A stretch of DNA of 53,078 nt from Xylophilus sp. (GTDB lineage Bacteria > Pseudomonadota > Gammaproteobacteria > Burkholderiales > Burkholderiaceae_C), in assembly GCA_009914555.1 (NCBI GenBank), contig WNDY01000032.1, forward strand, positions 1 through 53,078, in the 5' to 3' direction. Made by a program: the position numbers and the translations under genes. The notes under the pieces were generated by a model. It was not told the origin of the DNA. It worked only from the letters and a program-made list of their open reading frames with translations, and searched no databases. Shown piece after piece: positions 1 to 8,194 of the stretch (its first letter is position 1; the number at the start of each line of letters is the position of its first letter).

Positions 1-2
1 GC

Positions 3-182
3 AAACGGCGATGTCGCTGGCGCGAGACCTCCCTGATGCGCCATCTGCTGATGCAAGCCGTCAATCCAGTGCTCTCGCTGCTCGATAGCCTGAAGCGCTG
101 GAAGGAAATCGCCGCCAGCTTGCGTGAACCTCCTCGACGCAGAACGTATCAACAGGATGATCTGCGCGAGATGGTCGGTTAG
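3..182 (+). pseudogene. C-terminal tail of a probable transposase, truncated by the window edge
   Basis: An open frame enters from the left edge and ends at TAG (180-182), giving about 59 residues that include ETSLMRHLLMQAVNPVLSLL and end in DLREMVG. The basic, Leu/Arg-rich tail and the abrupt change to AT-richer non-coding sequence just after the stop (ATTTTTCTGGATTTTAAT near 242-259) are what the end of an insertion sequence looks like. I cannot assign the IS family. It is a partial gene at best, and its role as a transposase is inferred. Confidence 0.35.
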
Positions 183-795
183 CGCTTATGGGCGTTTGCC
201 CCCTATAATCTGTTTCACTGGCGCCATGCCGTAAGTGGTTGATTTTTCTGGATTTTAATCCACCGCCACCTTCGCCGGCGCCAGCAGGTCGATGCCAGCG
301 CGCGACATTGCCGCCGGCCGCAAGCCATTTGCCTGCGGCGGCCCCGGTGCAGCGCGGCGGACTGACACGTTGAAACACCGATACGGAATACCCAACCCCG
401 CCGAGCTGTGCGCCCCCAGCGGGCGCCCGATGCGGCGGGCGGATCGAAGCGAGACATTTCTGTGCTGATGGCGCTGGTACAACTCCTGCAGCGATGGATA
501 GCCCCGTCGCCCGCCGGCGTGCCCGCGTCCGCGGCCCCTCCCCCCGGCAAGCCCCTGCCCGCCACCGCCTTCGTGGCGGCGCGGCCACGGCGCCGGCTCG
601 CGCCCATCCCTGTGCCCTTGCCCCGGCGGTCGAGCTAGCGCTAGCTTCGCCCTCCCCGGCTACCACGGCCATTCCCTCTCGTTTCCACGCGTCGGCCCCG
701 GCATCGCTGGCTCCTTCCAGAGCCTGTCGTTTGTCTCTTTACCACGCGGACCCGCCTACAGCGGACCCGTACCGAACGCACAAAGGAAACGCATC
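183..795. other. Gene-poor stretch: IS boundary plus rne leader
   Basis: About 610 bases without a convincing gene. The first ~75 are AT-richer and probably belong to the IS end, including a small GGGC-GTTT-GCCC hairpin at 189-200. The remainder is GC-rich with open frames on both strands that show no recognisable protein and no good ribosome-binding site. It should hold the rne promoter and a long 5' untranslated region; in Escherichia coli the rne leader mediates autoregulation, but I see no specific conserved structure here. The AAAGGA preceding the rne start is a normal Shine-Dalgarno sequence. Confidence 0.5.
255..308 (-). pseudogene. Possible 5' stub of a gene cut by the left-hand IS (rluC candidate)
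   Basis: On the minus strand a short frame reads MSRAGIDLLAPAKVAVD and then meets a TAA lying in the AT-rich sequence attributed to the IS end; the frame is also open further upstream, to about 482. In many Burkholderiales rluC (23S rRNA pseudouridine synthase) is divergent from rne, and its N-terminal region contains a similar V-x-V-D-E stretch before GQR-[IL]-DNFL. The rest of rluC is absent here. A disrupted rluC is therefore an attractive but weak inference; the stretch may simply be non-coding leader. Confidence 0.18.
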
Positions 796-3700
796 ATGAA
801 GCGGATGCTGATCAACGCCACGCAGGCCGAAGAACGCCGCCTGGCCATCGTCGACGGACAGAAGCTGCTCGACTACGAGATCGAGATCGAAGGGCGCGAG
901 CAGCGCAAGGGCAACATCTACAAGGCCGTCGTCACCCGGGTCGAGCCCTCGCTCGAAGCCTGCTTCGTCGACTACGGCGAGGACCGCCACGGCTTCCTGC
1001 CGTTCAAGGAAATCTCGCGCCAGTATTTCGCCGAGGGCGTCTCGCCGAGCCAGGCGCGCATCAACGAAGTGATCAAGGAAGGCCAGGAGCTGCTGGTCCA
1101 GGTCGAGAAGGAAGAGCGCGGCAACAAGGGCGCGGCCCTGACGACCTTCGTCTCGCTGGCCGGCCGCTACGTGGTGCTGATGCCCAACAACCCGCGCGGC
1201 GGCGGCGTATCGCGCCGCATCGAGGGCGAGGACCGGGCCGAGCTCAAGGAGGCGATGGACCAGCTCGACTACCCGAAGGGCATGTCGATCATCGCGCGCA
1301 CCGCCGGCATCGGCCGCACCGCGCCCGAGCTGCAGTGGGACCTGAACTACCTGCTCAAGCTCTGGACCGCCATCGACGGCGCGGCCAGGGGCGGCAAGGG
1401 CGCCTTCCTGATCTACCAGGAGTCGAGCCTGGTCATCCGCGCGATCCGTGACTACTTCAACCACGACATCGGCGACATCCTCATCGACACCGACGACATC
1501 TACGAGCAGGCACACCAGTTCATGGCGCACGTCATGCCCGAGCATGCCAACCGGGTCAAGCGCTACCGCGACGATGCGCCGCTGTTCAGCCGCTTCCAGA
1601 TCGAGCACCAGATCGAGTCGGCCTACTCCCGCACCGTGACCCTGCCCTCGGGCGGCGCCATCGTGATCGACCACACCGAGGCGCTGGTCTCGATCGACGT
1701 CAACTCCGCGCGCGCCATCAAGGGCGGCGACATCGAGGAGACCGCCACCCGCACCAACCTCGAAGCCGCCGACGAAGTGGCCCGCCAGATGCGCCTGCGC
1801 GACCTGGGCGGCCTGATCGTCATCGACTTCATCGACATGGACGAGAGCAAGAACCGCCGCGAGGTCGAGAACCGCCTGCGCGACGCGCTGCGCCACGACC
1901 GCGCCCGCGTGCAGTTCGGCTCGATCAGCAAGTTCGGCCTCATGGAAATGAGCCGCCAGCGCCTGAAGCCTGCTCTGTCCGAAGGCGCGCACATCAACTG
2001 CCCGCGCTGCGGCGGCTCCGGCCACATCCGCGACACCGAAAGCTCGGCCCTCCAGATCCTGCGGATCATCCAGGAGGAGTCGATGAAGGACAACACGGCC
2101 GCCGTGCACGTGCAGGTGCCGGTCGAGGTCGCCTCGTTCCTGCTCAACGAAAAGCGCACCGAGCTCGCCAAGATCGAACTCAAGCAGCGCGTCTCGGTGC
2201 TGATGGTGCCCAACAAGACGCTCGAGACGCCGCACTACAAGCTCGAGCGCCTGAAGCACGACGACCCGCGCCTCGACGGCATCGAGCCCAGCTACAAGCT
2301 GGCCGAGGAGGTCGAAGACCCGACCACCGTCACCCGCCGCTCGCAGGAGCCAACCAACCGGCAGACGCCGATCATCAAGGGCGTGCTGCCCGACGCGCCG
2401 GCGCCCCAGGCCGAGCCGCGCCCCGAAGGCGCCCGCCCGCGCCAAGGCAGCCAGCAGCGCCAGGCCGGCGCACCGGCTGCGGCGGCCCCACCGGCCGCCG
2501 TCCCCGCGGCGGCGCCCACGCCGCCCGCCGAGTTCGGCTTCCTCGCCTGGCTCAAGAGCCTGTTCGGCTTCGGCCCGGCAGCGCCGACGCCGGTGGCCGC
2601 GCCCGCGGCGCCCCGCCCTGCCGAGCAGGCGCCGCGCGAAGGCCGTGGCGAGCGCGGTGGCCGTGGCGGCCGCGGCCGTGGTGAACGCACGGGCGAACGC
2701 GGCGGCGACCGTGCCGAACGCAGCGATGCCAACGGCAACCGCGCGCCGCGCGACGGCCGCCGTGGCGAACGCGGCGCCGAGCGCGGCGACCGCGCCGAAG
2801 GCCGCGACAACCGCGAACCGCGCCAACAACAGGCCCCGCGCGACGGCGAAGCCCGACGCGAAGGCCGCGGCCGCGACCGTGACCGCCGCGAGGAGCAGCA
2901 GCCCCAGCGCACCGACGCCGCCATCGACCCGGTGAGCCCGGGTGCCGAGGCCCAGCAGCCCGGCACCGAGGCGCCGCAGGAACGCGCGCCGCGTGAAGGC
3001 CGCCGCGAGCGCGGCGGCCGGGGCCGCGAGCGCACGCCGCGCTCGCAGCCCGACGAGAACGGACTGCCGGTCGCAGCGGATGCCGCCGCCGTGCCCGAGG
3101 CAGCGTCGGCCGCCGCGCCAGCGACCGACGTCGCGCCGCCGGCCTTCCCCGCTGGCGAAGCCGTGGAGAACGACGCCGCACCGGCCGCCGACCGTGAAGG
3201 CGAAGAGCCGCAACGCCGCGAACGCCGCTCCCGCGACCGCTACGGCCGCGACCGCCGCGAGCGCAACGGCCGCAACCGCGAAGCCGGCGCAGAAGTTGGC
3301 GAGAGCACTGAGGGTATCGAGCCACAGCCCCCGGAAATTGCGCGCGAGGAGGGGGAACCCCCGACAGTAACTCCGCGCCGCAGCTACTTCGCCCCACCTG
3401 CTGCCGAGCCGCATCCGGCTGCTGCGGTGGCTGAAGCAGCCGCCGCGCCGACGGCTGCTGCGGCACCCGCGGCAGCGCCGGTCGCCGCCGAGCCCTTCCC
3501 GGCCGCGGCAGCGCCAGCGGCGGCTCCCGAGGTCGCCGCACCGGCACCTGCTGCGCCCGTGCCACCCGAAGCTGTGCCGGCCATCGTCCAGGCGCCAGCA
3601 CCGGCCGCCTACGCGCTGCCGGTGGCCGACCTGGTGCAGGTGGCCGAGGCCTCGGGCCTGCAATGGGTGCAGTCCGATGCAGAGAAAGTGGCCGCCGTCC

Positions 3701-3858
3701 GGGCCGCCATCGCCGCCGAGCCCGCGCCGGTGCGCGTGCCGCGCGAGCGGCCACCGGTCGCCGTCGTCGATGAAGGCCCGCTGGTGCTGGTCGAAACCCG
3801 CCGCGACCTGGGCGCGCTGAAGCTGCCGTTCGACGCGCAGCAGACGCCGGCCGCCTGA
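796..3858 (+). CDS. rne: Ribonuclease E
   Basis: Endoribonuclease that starts mRNA decay and processes rRNA and tRNA precursors at the inner membrane. The 1020-residue protein has an S1 domain (about 38-120), then the RNase H-like and DNase I-like catalytic core. D301 in [10 protein letters not shown] and D344 in [10 protein letters not shown] match the Mg-binding Asp pair of E. coli (D303/D346). The Zn-link CPRCGG is at 402-407. From about 510 the protein is a disordered Arg/Gly/Ala/Pro tail. The tail contains an amphipathic segment, [15 protein letters not shown] (about 579-593), a good candidate for membrane attachment, and it ends in a conserved-looking block ([11 protein letters not shown], then [14 protein letters not shown]). 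The start is fixed by AAAGGA eight bases upstream. Residues about 836-866 are encoded by a patch of unusual codons (gggtatc, agtaactcc). RNase G is excluded by the length and tail. Confidence 0.97.
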   Translation: MKRMLINATQAEERRLAIVDGQKLLDYEIEIEGREQRKGNIYKAVVTRVEPSLEACFVDYGEDRHGFLPFKEISRQYFAEGVSPSQARINEVIKEGQELLVQVEKEERGNKGAALTTFVSLAGRYVVLMPNNPRGGGVSRRIEGEDRAELKEAMDQLDYPKGMSIIARTAGIGRTAPELQWDLNYLLKLWTAIDGAARGGKGAFLIYQESSLVIRAIRDYFNHDIGDILIDTDDIYEQAHQFMAHVMPEHANRVKRYRDDAPLFSRFQIEHQIESAYSRTVTLPSGGAIVIDHTEALVSIDVNSARAIKGGDIEETATRTNLEAADEVARQMRLRDLGGLIVIDFIDMDESKNRREVENRLRDALRHDRARVQFGSISKFGLMEMSRQRLKPALSEGAHINCPRCGGSGHIRDTESSALQILRIIQEESMKDNTAAVHVQVPVEVASFLLNEKRTELAKIELKQRVSVLMVPNKTLETPHYKLERLKHDDPRLDGIEPSYKLAEEVEDPTTVTRRSQEPTNRQTPIIKGVLPDAPAPQAEPRPEGARPRQGSQQRQAGAPAAAAPPAAVPAAAPTPPAEFGFLAWLKSLFGFGPAAPTPVAAPAAPRPAEQAPREGRGERGGRGGRGRGERTGERGGDRAERSDANGNRAPRDGRRGERGAERGDRAEGRDNREPRQQQAPRDGEARREGRGRDRDRREEQQPQRTDAAIDPVSPGAEAQQPGTEAPQERAPREGRRERGGRGRERTPRSQPDENGLPVAADAAAVPEAASAAAPATDVAPPAFPAGEAVENDAAPAADREGEEPQRRERRSRDRYGRDRRERNGRNREAGAEVGESTEGIEPQPPEIAREEGEPPTVTPRRSYFAPPAAEPHPAAAVAEAAAAPTAAAAPAAAPVAAEPFPAAAAPAAAPEVAAPAPAAPVPPEAVPAIVQAPAPAAYALPVADLVQVAEASGLQWVQSDAEKVAAVRAAIAAEPAPVRVPRERPPVAVVDEGPLVLVETRRDLGALKLPFDAQQTPAA

Positions 3859-3870
3859 GGTCCGTCCCGC

Positions 3871-3910
3871 GGCGGGGAGGGCGCCGGCCCGCGACGGCGC
3901 CCTCCCCGCC
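3871..3910 (+). terminator. Strong hairpin downstream of rne
   Basis: A perfect 16-bp stem (3871-3886 with 3895-3910) and an 8-base loop lie 12 bases after the rne stop and before yaaA. There is no U-tract, only TTGCC, so it may act as an RNA 3'-end stabiliser or a weak terminator rather than a classical intrinsic terminator. Confidence 0.55.
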
Positions 3911-3938
3911 TTGCCGTTCCCGCATCCGACGTACCGCC

Positions 3939-4713
3939 ATGCTGTTTCTCCTGTCCCCCGCCAAGTCGCTCGACTACGAAACACCCGTCGCCGCCGGGCT
4001 GTCCCACACGACGCCGCTGTTCACCAAGCGCAGCGCCGCGCTGATCGAAGTGCTGCGCGAGCGTTCGCCGCAGCAGATCGCCGAGCTGATGGACCTGAGC
4101 GACGCCCTGTCGGCGCTCAACGTCGCCCGCTACCAGGCCTGGTCGCCGCGCTTCACCTCCCGCAATTCGCGCCAGGCGGTGCTGGCCTTCAACGGCGACG
4201 TGTACGAAGGGCTGGACGCCCGCAGCCTCGGCGCCGACGACCTGGCCTGGGCACAGGAGCACCTGGTCATCCTCAGCGGCCTCTACGGCGTGCTGCGGCC
4301 GCTGGACCGCATGCAGCCCTACCGGCTGGAGATGGGCACCCGCCTGCCGACGGGGGCCGGCGCCAACCTGTACCAGTTCTGGGGCAGCGAGATCGCCGAA
4401 TACCTGAACAAGCGCCTGCGCGCCGACGAAACGCCGGTGGTGGTCAACCTGGCGTCGCAGGAGTATTTCAAGTCGGTGGACCGCAAGGTGCTGAAGGCGC
4501 GCGTGGTCGAGTGCGTGTTCGAGGACTGGAAGAACGGCCGGTACAAGGTCATCAGCTTCCTTGCCAAGCGCGCGCGGGCTGATGGCGCGCTACGCCATCA
4601 CCCGGCGCCTCACCCTGCCGCAGCAGCTCCAGGGCTTCGACACCGAAGGTTACGCCTTTTCTCCCGGGGAATCCGAGCCCGACAGGCTGGTCTTCCGCCG
4701 CAAAGTTGGCTAA
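3939..4713 (+). pseudogene. yaaA: YaaA-family peroxide stress protein (DUF328), frameshifted
   Basis: YaaA lowers free intracellular iron and limits Fenton damage during peroxide stress (known for E. coli). The frame opens with the family signature [14 protein letters not shown] and follows the family up to [10 protein letters not shown]. It then leaves the expected sequence inside a CG-dinucleotide run at 4569-4576. In the frame offset by one base, the usual C-terminus resumes ([20 protein letters not shown], then [12 protein letters not shown]) and stops at TAA 4711-4713. Adding back one CG would restore a full-length protein of about 258 residues, the family's normal length. As written, the first frame runs on to 4871 with 100 unrelated residues, overlapping the next gene. 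It is either a genuine slippage mutation or a sequencing error. Confidence 0.85.
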
Positions 4714-4723
4714 AACACCGGCC

Positions 4724-5629
4724 ATGGTCGCCAACTCCACTTCTTCTTCCTCTTCCTCCTCGTCTTCCCGCTCGGCCGGCCGCGCCCAGGCGGTCACGCC
4801 CGAGCTACGCAGCTGGATCGTGCAGCAGGCCCAGGCCGGCTACAGCGCGCCCGTGGTCCTGCAATCCATGATCGACGCAGGCTGGGACGAGACCGTCGCG
4901 ACCGAAGCGCTGGAAAACACACTGCGCGGCCACCTGGAAGAAGCCGCCCGCAGCAAGGGCCTGCCCCCGGCATCCAAGGTGCCGGAGCCTTCGCTGGCCG
5001 ATTCGCCCCTGTTCCTCGACGCGGGCGACCGCCAGGTCCATGTGCTGATGACCATGGCCAGGCCGCGCGTCGTCGTTTTCGGCAACCTGCTGTCCGGCGA
5101 GGAATGCGACGCCATCATCGAGGCCGCCCGGCCGCGCATGGCGCGCTCGCTCACCGTGGCCACGCAGACCGGCGGGGAGGAACTCAACGCCGACCGCACC
5201 AGCAACGGCATGTTCTTCTCACGCGGCGAGAACGCGGTGGTCGCCCGGCTCGAAGCCCGCATCGCCAGGCTGATCACCTGGCCGCTCGAAAACGGCGAGG
5301 GCCTGCAGGTGCTGCACTACCGCCCCGGCGCCGAGTACAAGCCGCACCACGATTACTTCGACCCGGCCGCGCCCGGCACGCCGACCATCCTGCGCCGCGG
5401 CGGCCAGCGCGTGGGCACGGTGGTCGTCTACCTCAACGACCCCGAGAAGGGCGGCGGCACCACCTTCCCCGACGTGCAGCTCGAAGTCGCGCCCAGGCGC
5501 GGCAATGCCGTCTTCTTCAGCTACGAGCGCCCGCACGCCTCCACCCAGACCCTGCATGGCGGCGCCCCGGTGGTCGCGGGCGAGAAGTGGATCGCCACCA
5601 AGTGGCTCCGAGAGCGCGAATTCCATTGA
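4724..5629 (+). CDS. Prolyl 4-hydroxylase-like 2OG-Fe(II) oxygenase
   Basis: Fe(II)/2-oxoglutarate dioxygenase of the P4Hc type, 301 residues. The iron triad is visible: H208-x-D210 in [10 protein letters not shown] and H278 in TLHGG; K288 in GEKWIATKW is the expected 2-oxoglutarate ligand. An N-terminal helical region (about 25-72, [20 protein letters not shown] and following) precedes the catalytic domain and resembles a small UBA-like module; its role is unknown. The ATG at 4724 is preferred over an in-frame TTG at 4706, although neither has a good Shine-Dalgarno sequence. Codons 7-15 are a nine-serine run encoded by a T/C-rich tract. The substrate is unknown; related bacterial enzymes hydroxylate prolines in proteins such as EF-Tu. 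It follows the frameshifted yaaA by ten bases. Confidence 0.88.
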   Translation: MVANSTSSSSSSSSSRSAGRAQAVTPELRSWIVQQAQAGYSAPVVLQSMIDAGWDETVATEALENTLRGHLEEAARSKGLPPASKVPEPSLADSPLFLDAGDRQVHVLMTMARPRVVVFGNLLSGEECDAIIEAARPRMARSLTVATQTGGEELNADRTSNGMFFSRGENAVVARLEARIARLITWPLENGEGLQVLHYRPGAEYKPHHDYFDPAAPGTPTILRRGGQRVGTVVVYLNDPEKGGGTTFPDVQLEVAPRRGNAVFFSYERPHASTQTLHGGAPVVAGEKWIATKWLREREFH

Positions 5630-5639
5630 CCCCTGCTGC

Positions 5640-6485
5640 ATGACGACCCCGGAACAATCCCTGCTGGGCAAGGCCGCCGCCTACGCCGACCAGTACGACC
5701 CCGGCCTGCTCTTTCCGATCCCGCGCGCCGTCAAGCGCAGCGAGATCGGCATCGGCGCCATGCCGCCCTTCGTCGGCGCCGACCTCTGGACCGCCTTCGA
5801 GCTGAGCTGGCTCACGCCGCGCGGCAAGCCGCAGGTGGCGATCGCCCACGTCACCGTACCGGCCGAGACGCCCAACATCATCGAGAGCAAGTCGTTCAAG
5901 CTGTACCTCAACAGCTTCAACGCCACCCGCTTCGCCGATACCGACGCGGTGCGCGAGCGGCTGCGCACCGACCTGGCCGCAGCCGCCTGGCGCGGCGGCG
6001 AGCGCAGTGGCTCGCTCGGCGTCAAGCTGGTGCTGCCGGACGCCTTCGGTCGCGAGGACGTGCAGGAACTCGACGGCCTGAGCTTGGACCGGCTCGACAT
6101 CGAATGCAGCCGCTACACGCCGGCGCCCGAGCTGCTGACCGCCGCTTTCGACGAGCAGCCGGTGCGCGAGGTGCTGACCAGCAACCTGCTCAAGAGCAAC
6201 TGCCTCGTGACCGGCCAGCCCGACTGGGGCAGCGTGCGCATCGCCTACAGCGGCCCGCAGATCGACCAGGCCGGGCTGCTGCAATACATCGTGAGCTTTC
6301 GCAACCACAACGAATTCCACGAGCAGTGCGTGGAGCGCATCTTCATGGACATCCGGAGCCGCTGCAAACCGGCCCGGCTCGCGGTCTATGCGCGCTATAC
6401 GCGCCGCGGCGGGCTGGACATCAACCCCTGGCGCAGCAGCCACCCGCAGCCGGTGCCGCCCAACATCCGCACGGCGCGGCAATAG
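5640..6485 (+). CDS. queF: NADPH-dependent 7-cyano-7-deazaguanine reductase, long form
   Basis: Reduces preQ0 to preQ1 in queuosine biosynthesis, using two NADPH. At 281 residues it is the long (YqcD/E. coli) type with duplicated T-fold halves. C188 in [15 protein letters not shown] matches the catalytic Cys that forms the thioimide (C190 in E. coli). [17 protein letters not shown] contains the conserved Glu/His pair, and the N-terminal half carries the QueF motif [11 protein letters not shown]. The ATG lies ten bases after the stop of the dioxygenase gene, so the two are probably cotranscribed. No other queuosine gene is in the window. Confidence 0.96.
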   Translation: MTTPEQSLLGKAAAYADQYDPGLLFPIPRAVKRSEIGIGAMPPFVGADLWTAFELSWLTPRGKPQVAIAHVTVPAETPNIIESKSFKLYLNSFNATRFADTDAVRERLRTDLAAAAWRGGERSGSLGVKLVLPDAFGREDVQELDGLSLDRLDIECSRYTPAPELLTAAFDEQPVREVLTSNLLKSNCLVTGQPDWGSVRIAYSGPQIDQAGLLQYIVSFRNHNEFHEQCVERIFMDIRSRCKPARLAVYARYTRRGGLDINPWRSSHPQPVPPNIRTARQ

Positions 6486-6569
6486 GCTCCGGGTCGACCT
6501 GACCCCGGTAGCACTGCTCGGGCGCCAGCGGCGCGCTGCGTGCGCTTGACCCTCGATTCGATCGGCTCC

Positions 6570-6591
6570 CCCTTTCCTTCCTCGGAAAGGG
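6570..6591. other. Small hairpin in the queF/efflux convergent gap
   Basis: CCCTTTCC (6570-6577) pairs with GGAAAGGG (6584-6591) around a six-base loop. It lies 85 bases after queF and may help terminate queF transcription, but no U-tract follows. Confidence 0.3.
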
Positions 6592-6662
6592 CAGGAACCT
6601 CTGGCAGGACGGGTCACCATGAAAGAGGGGCTGAGGCGATGCCGCAACCCCCGTGAAACGAC

Positions 6663-6693
6663 GACGGCCGCGTGCGTTCACGCCGCGGCCGTC
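6663..6693 (-). terminator. Hairpin between convergent queF and the efflux operon
   Basis: A perfect 10-bp stem, GACGGCCGCG (6663-6672) with CGCGGCCGTC (6684-6693), lies 11 bases beyond the stop of the outer-membrane factor gene. On the minus strand it is followed by GTCGTTTCAC, a weak T-containing tail. It probably ends the efflux operon transcript. Confidence 0.45.
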
Positions 6694-6703
6694 TGCCCGA
6701 ACA

Positions 6704-8194
6704 TCAGCTCCCGGCAGGCGCAGGTGCCGCAGCAGCAGCCGCGGCACCGTTGCCGTCGTCGGCTGCCGTCCATCCACCGCCCAGCGCCTTGTACAGCGTG
6801 ATCTGGTTGGTCAGCAGGGCCAGACGGATCTGCACCGCCGATTGCTGCGCGGTGAAGAGCGAGCGCTGGGCATCGAGCAGGTCCAGGTAGCTGGCCACGC
6901 CGTTGCGGTAGCGCAGGTCCGACAGGTTGAAGCTGGCCTGCGCCGCGCGCACCTGGGCCTCGGTCGCGCGCAGCTGTTCGCCGAGCGTGGCCGAACCGGC
7001 CAGCGCATCGGCCACCTCGCGGAAGGCGGTCTGCACCGCCTTCTCGTACTGCGCGACGGCGATGCCCTGATTGGCGCGGGCCACGTCGAGGTTGGCCTGG
7101 TTGGCACCGGCATCGAAGATCGGCAGTGTGATCTGGGGGATGAAGGTCCAGGCGCGGGTCGACTCGTCGAACAGGTTCGAAAGACTGGTGCTGGCACGGC
7201 CGAGCGATGCCGTCAGGCCCACGCGCGGGAAGAACGCGGCGCGGGCCGCACCGATGTTGGCATGGGCCGCGACCAGCGATTGCTCGGCGGCGCGCACGTC
7301 GGGGCGGCTTTGCAGCAGGTCGGACGGCAGACCGGCGGGAACTGCGGCCAGCAGCTCGGCCTGCTCGGCCAGCGTGCGGCCGGCCGGCAGATCGGCCGGC
7401 AGGGCCGGCTGGCCCAGCAGCAGCACCAGCGTATTGACATCCTGCGAACGCTGGCGCTGGAGCTGCGCGAGACTGGCCCGGGCGGCCTCCACCAGGCCTT
7501 CGGCCTGGCGCAGGTCCAGCTCGGAACTCACGCCGTTGTCGAGCTTGAGCTTGGACAGGCGGAACGATTCCTCGCGGGTCTTGAGCGTTTCCTGCGTCAC
7601 GCGCAGCAGTTCGTCGTCGGCCAGCAGGTTCAGGTAGGCCGTGACCACGCTGGCCACCAGGCTGATCTGCGTGGTGCGGCGCGATTCCTCGGTCGACAGG
7701 TACTGTGCGAGCGCGGCATCCTTCAGGCTCTGGATGCGGCCGAAGAAGTCGATCTCGTACGAGGTGATGCCGATGCCGATGGACGCATAGTTCTGCGACG
7801 AGCTGGGGCGCTCCCGCTGGCTGGTCAGCGCGGCGTTCACGGTCGGGAACTGCGCCGCGCGCTGCACGCGGAACTGGGCCTGGGCCTTCTCGACGTTGAG
7901 CGCGGCGACCCGCAGGTCGCGGTTGTTCTCGAGGGCGATGCCGATCAGGCGGCGCAGCCGCTCGTCGCCGAAGAAGTCCTTCCAGGCCAGGTCGGCCGCC
8001 GCGGGCCGGCCCTGGGCCGACCGCACGCTCTGGGCGTCGGGGAAGGACGCGGCCAGTGGCACCTGCGGGCGCTCGTACTTCGGGGCGAGCGAGCAGCCGG
8101 CCAGCACCAGGGCGGCCGCGAGCGGCGCCAGCGCGGCGGGGACGAAGCGCGCCCGGGCACGGCGCACGGAGATGGTCAGCCTGCTGCTACCCAC
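6704..8194 (-). CDS. RND efflux outer-membrane lipoprotein (OprM/NodT family)
   Basis: Trimeric TolC-like channel that completes the tripartite efflux pump encoded just upstream. A 34-residue lipoprotein signal ends in the lipobox LVLAGC (C34), followed by SLAPKYERP, typical of OprM-type proteins. Two OEP repeats follow: the first contains YEIDFFGRIQSLKDAALAQY (about 150), the second LPIFDAGANQANLDVARANQ (about 360). The 496-residue length fits the family. I chose the GTG at 8194, which overlaps the pump gene's stop by eight bases; a second GTG nine codons downstream is possible. Orientation and overlap make it the last gene of the adaptor-pump-channel operon. Confidence 0.93.
   Translation of the reverse strand: MGSSRLTISVRRARARFVPAALAPLAAALVLAGCSLAPKYERPQVPLAASFPDAQSVRSAQGRPAAADLAWKDFFGDERLRRLIGIALENNRDLRVAALNVEKAQAQFRVQRAAQFPTVNAALTSQRERPSSSQNYASIGIGITSYEIDFFGRIQSLKDAALAQYLSTEESRRTTQISLVASVVTAYLNLLADDELLRVTQETLKTREESFRLSKLKLDNGVSSELDLRQAEGLVEAARASLAQLQRQRSQDVNTLVLLLGQPALPADLPAGRTLAEQAELLAAVPAGLPSDLLQSRPDVRAAEQSLVAAHANIGAARAAFFPRVGLTASLGRASTSLSNLFDESTRAWTFIPQITLPIFDAGANQANLDVARANQGIAVAQYEKAVQTAFREVADALAGSATLGEQLRATEAQVRAAQASFNLSDLRYRNGVASYLDLLDAQRSLFTAQQSAVQIRLALLTNQITLYKALGGGWTAADDGNGAAAAAAAPAPAGS

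Noticed and set aside
183..795. Small protein genes or a riboswitch upstream of rne
   Set aside because: No open frame has a good start site or family resemblance, and I see no riboswitch core motif; left as leader and IS boundary.
739..3984. A 1081-codon open frame antisense to rne
   Set aside because: It is a shadow of GC-rich codon bias; its product is Arg/Ala/Gly-rich with no family resemblance, while rne on the other strand is unmistakable.
4738..4776. T/C-rich tract at the 5' end of the dioxygenase gene as a phase-variable switch
   Set aside because: The unit is a triplet, so length changes would keep the frame; it could only vary the serine run.
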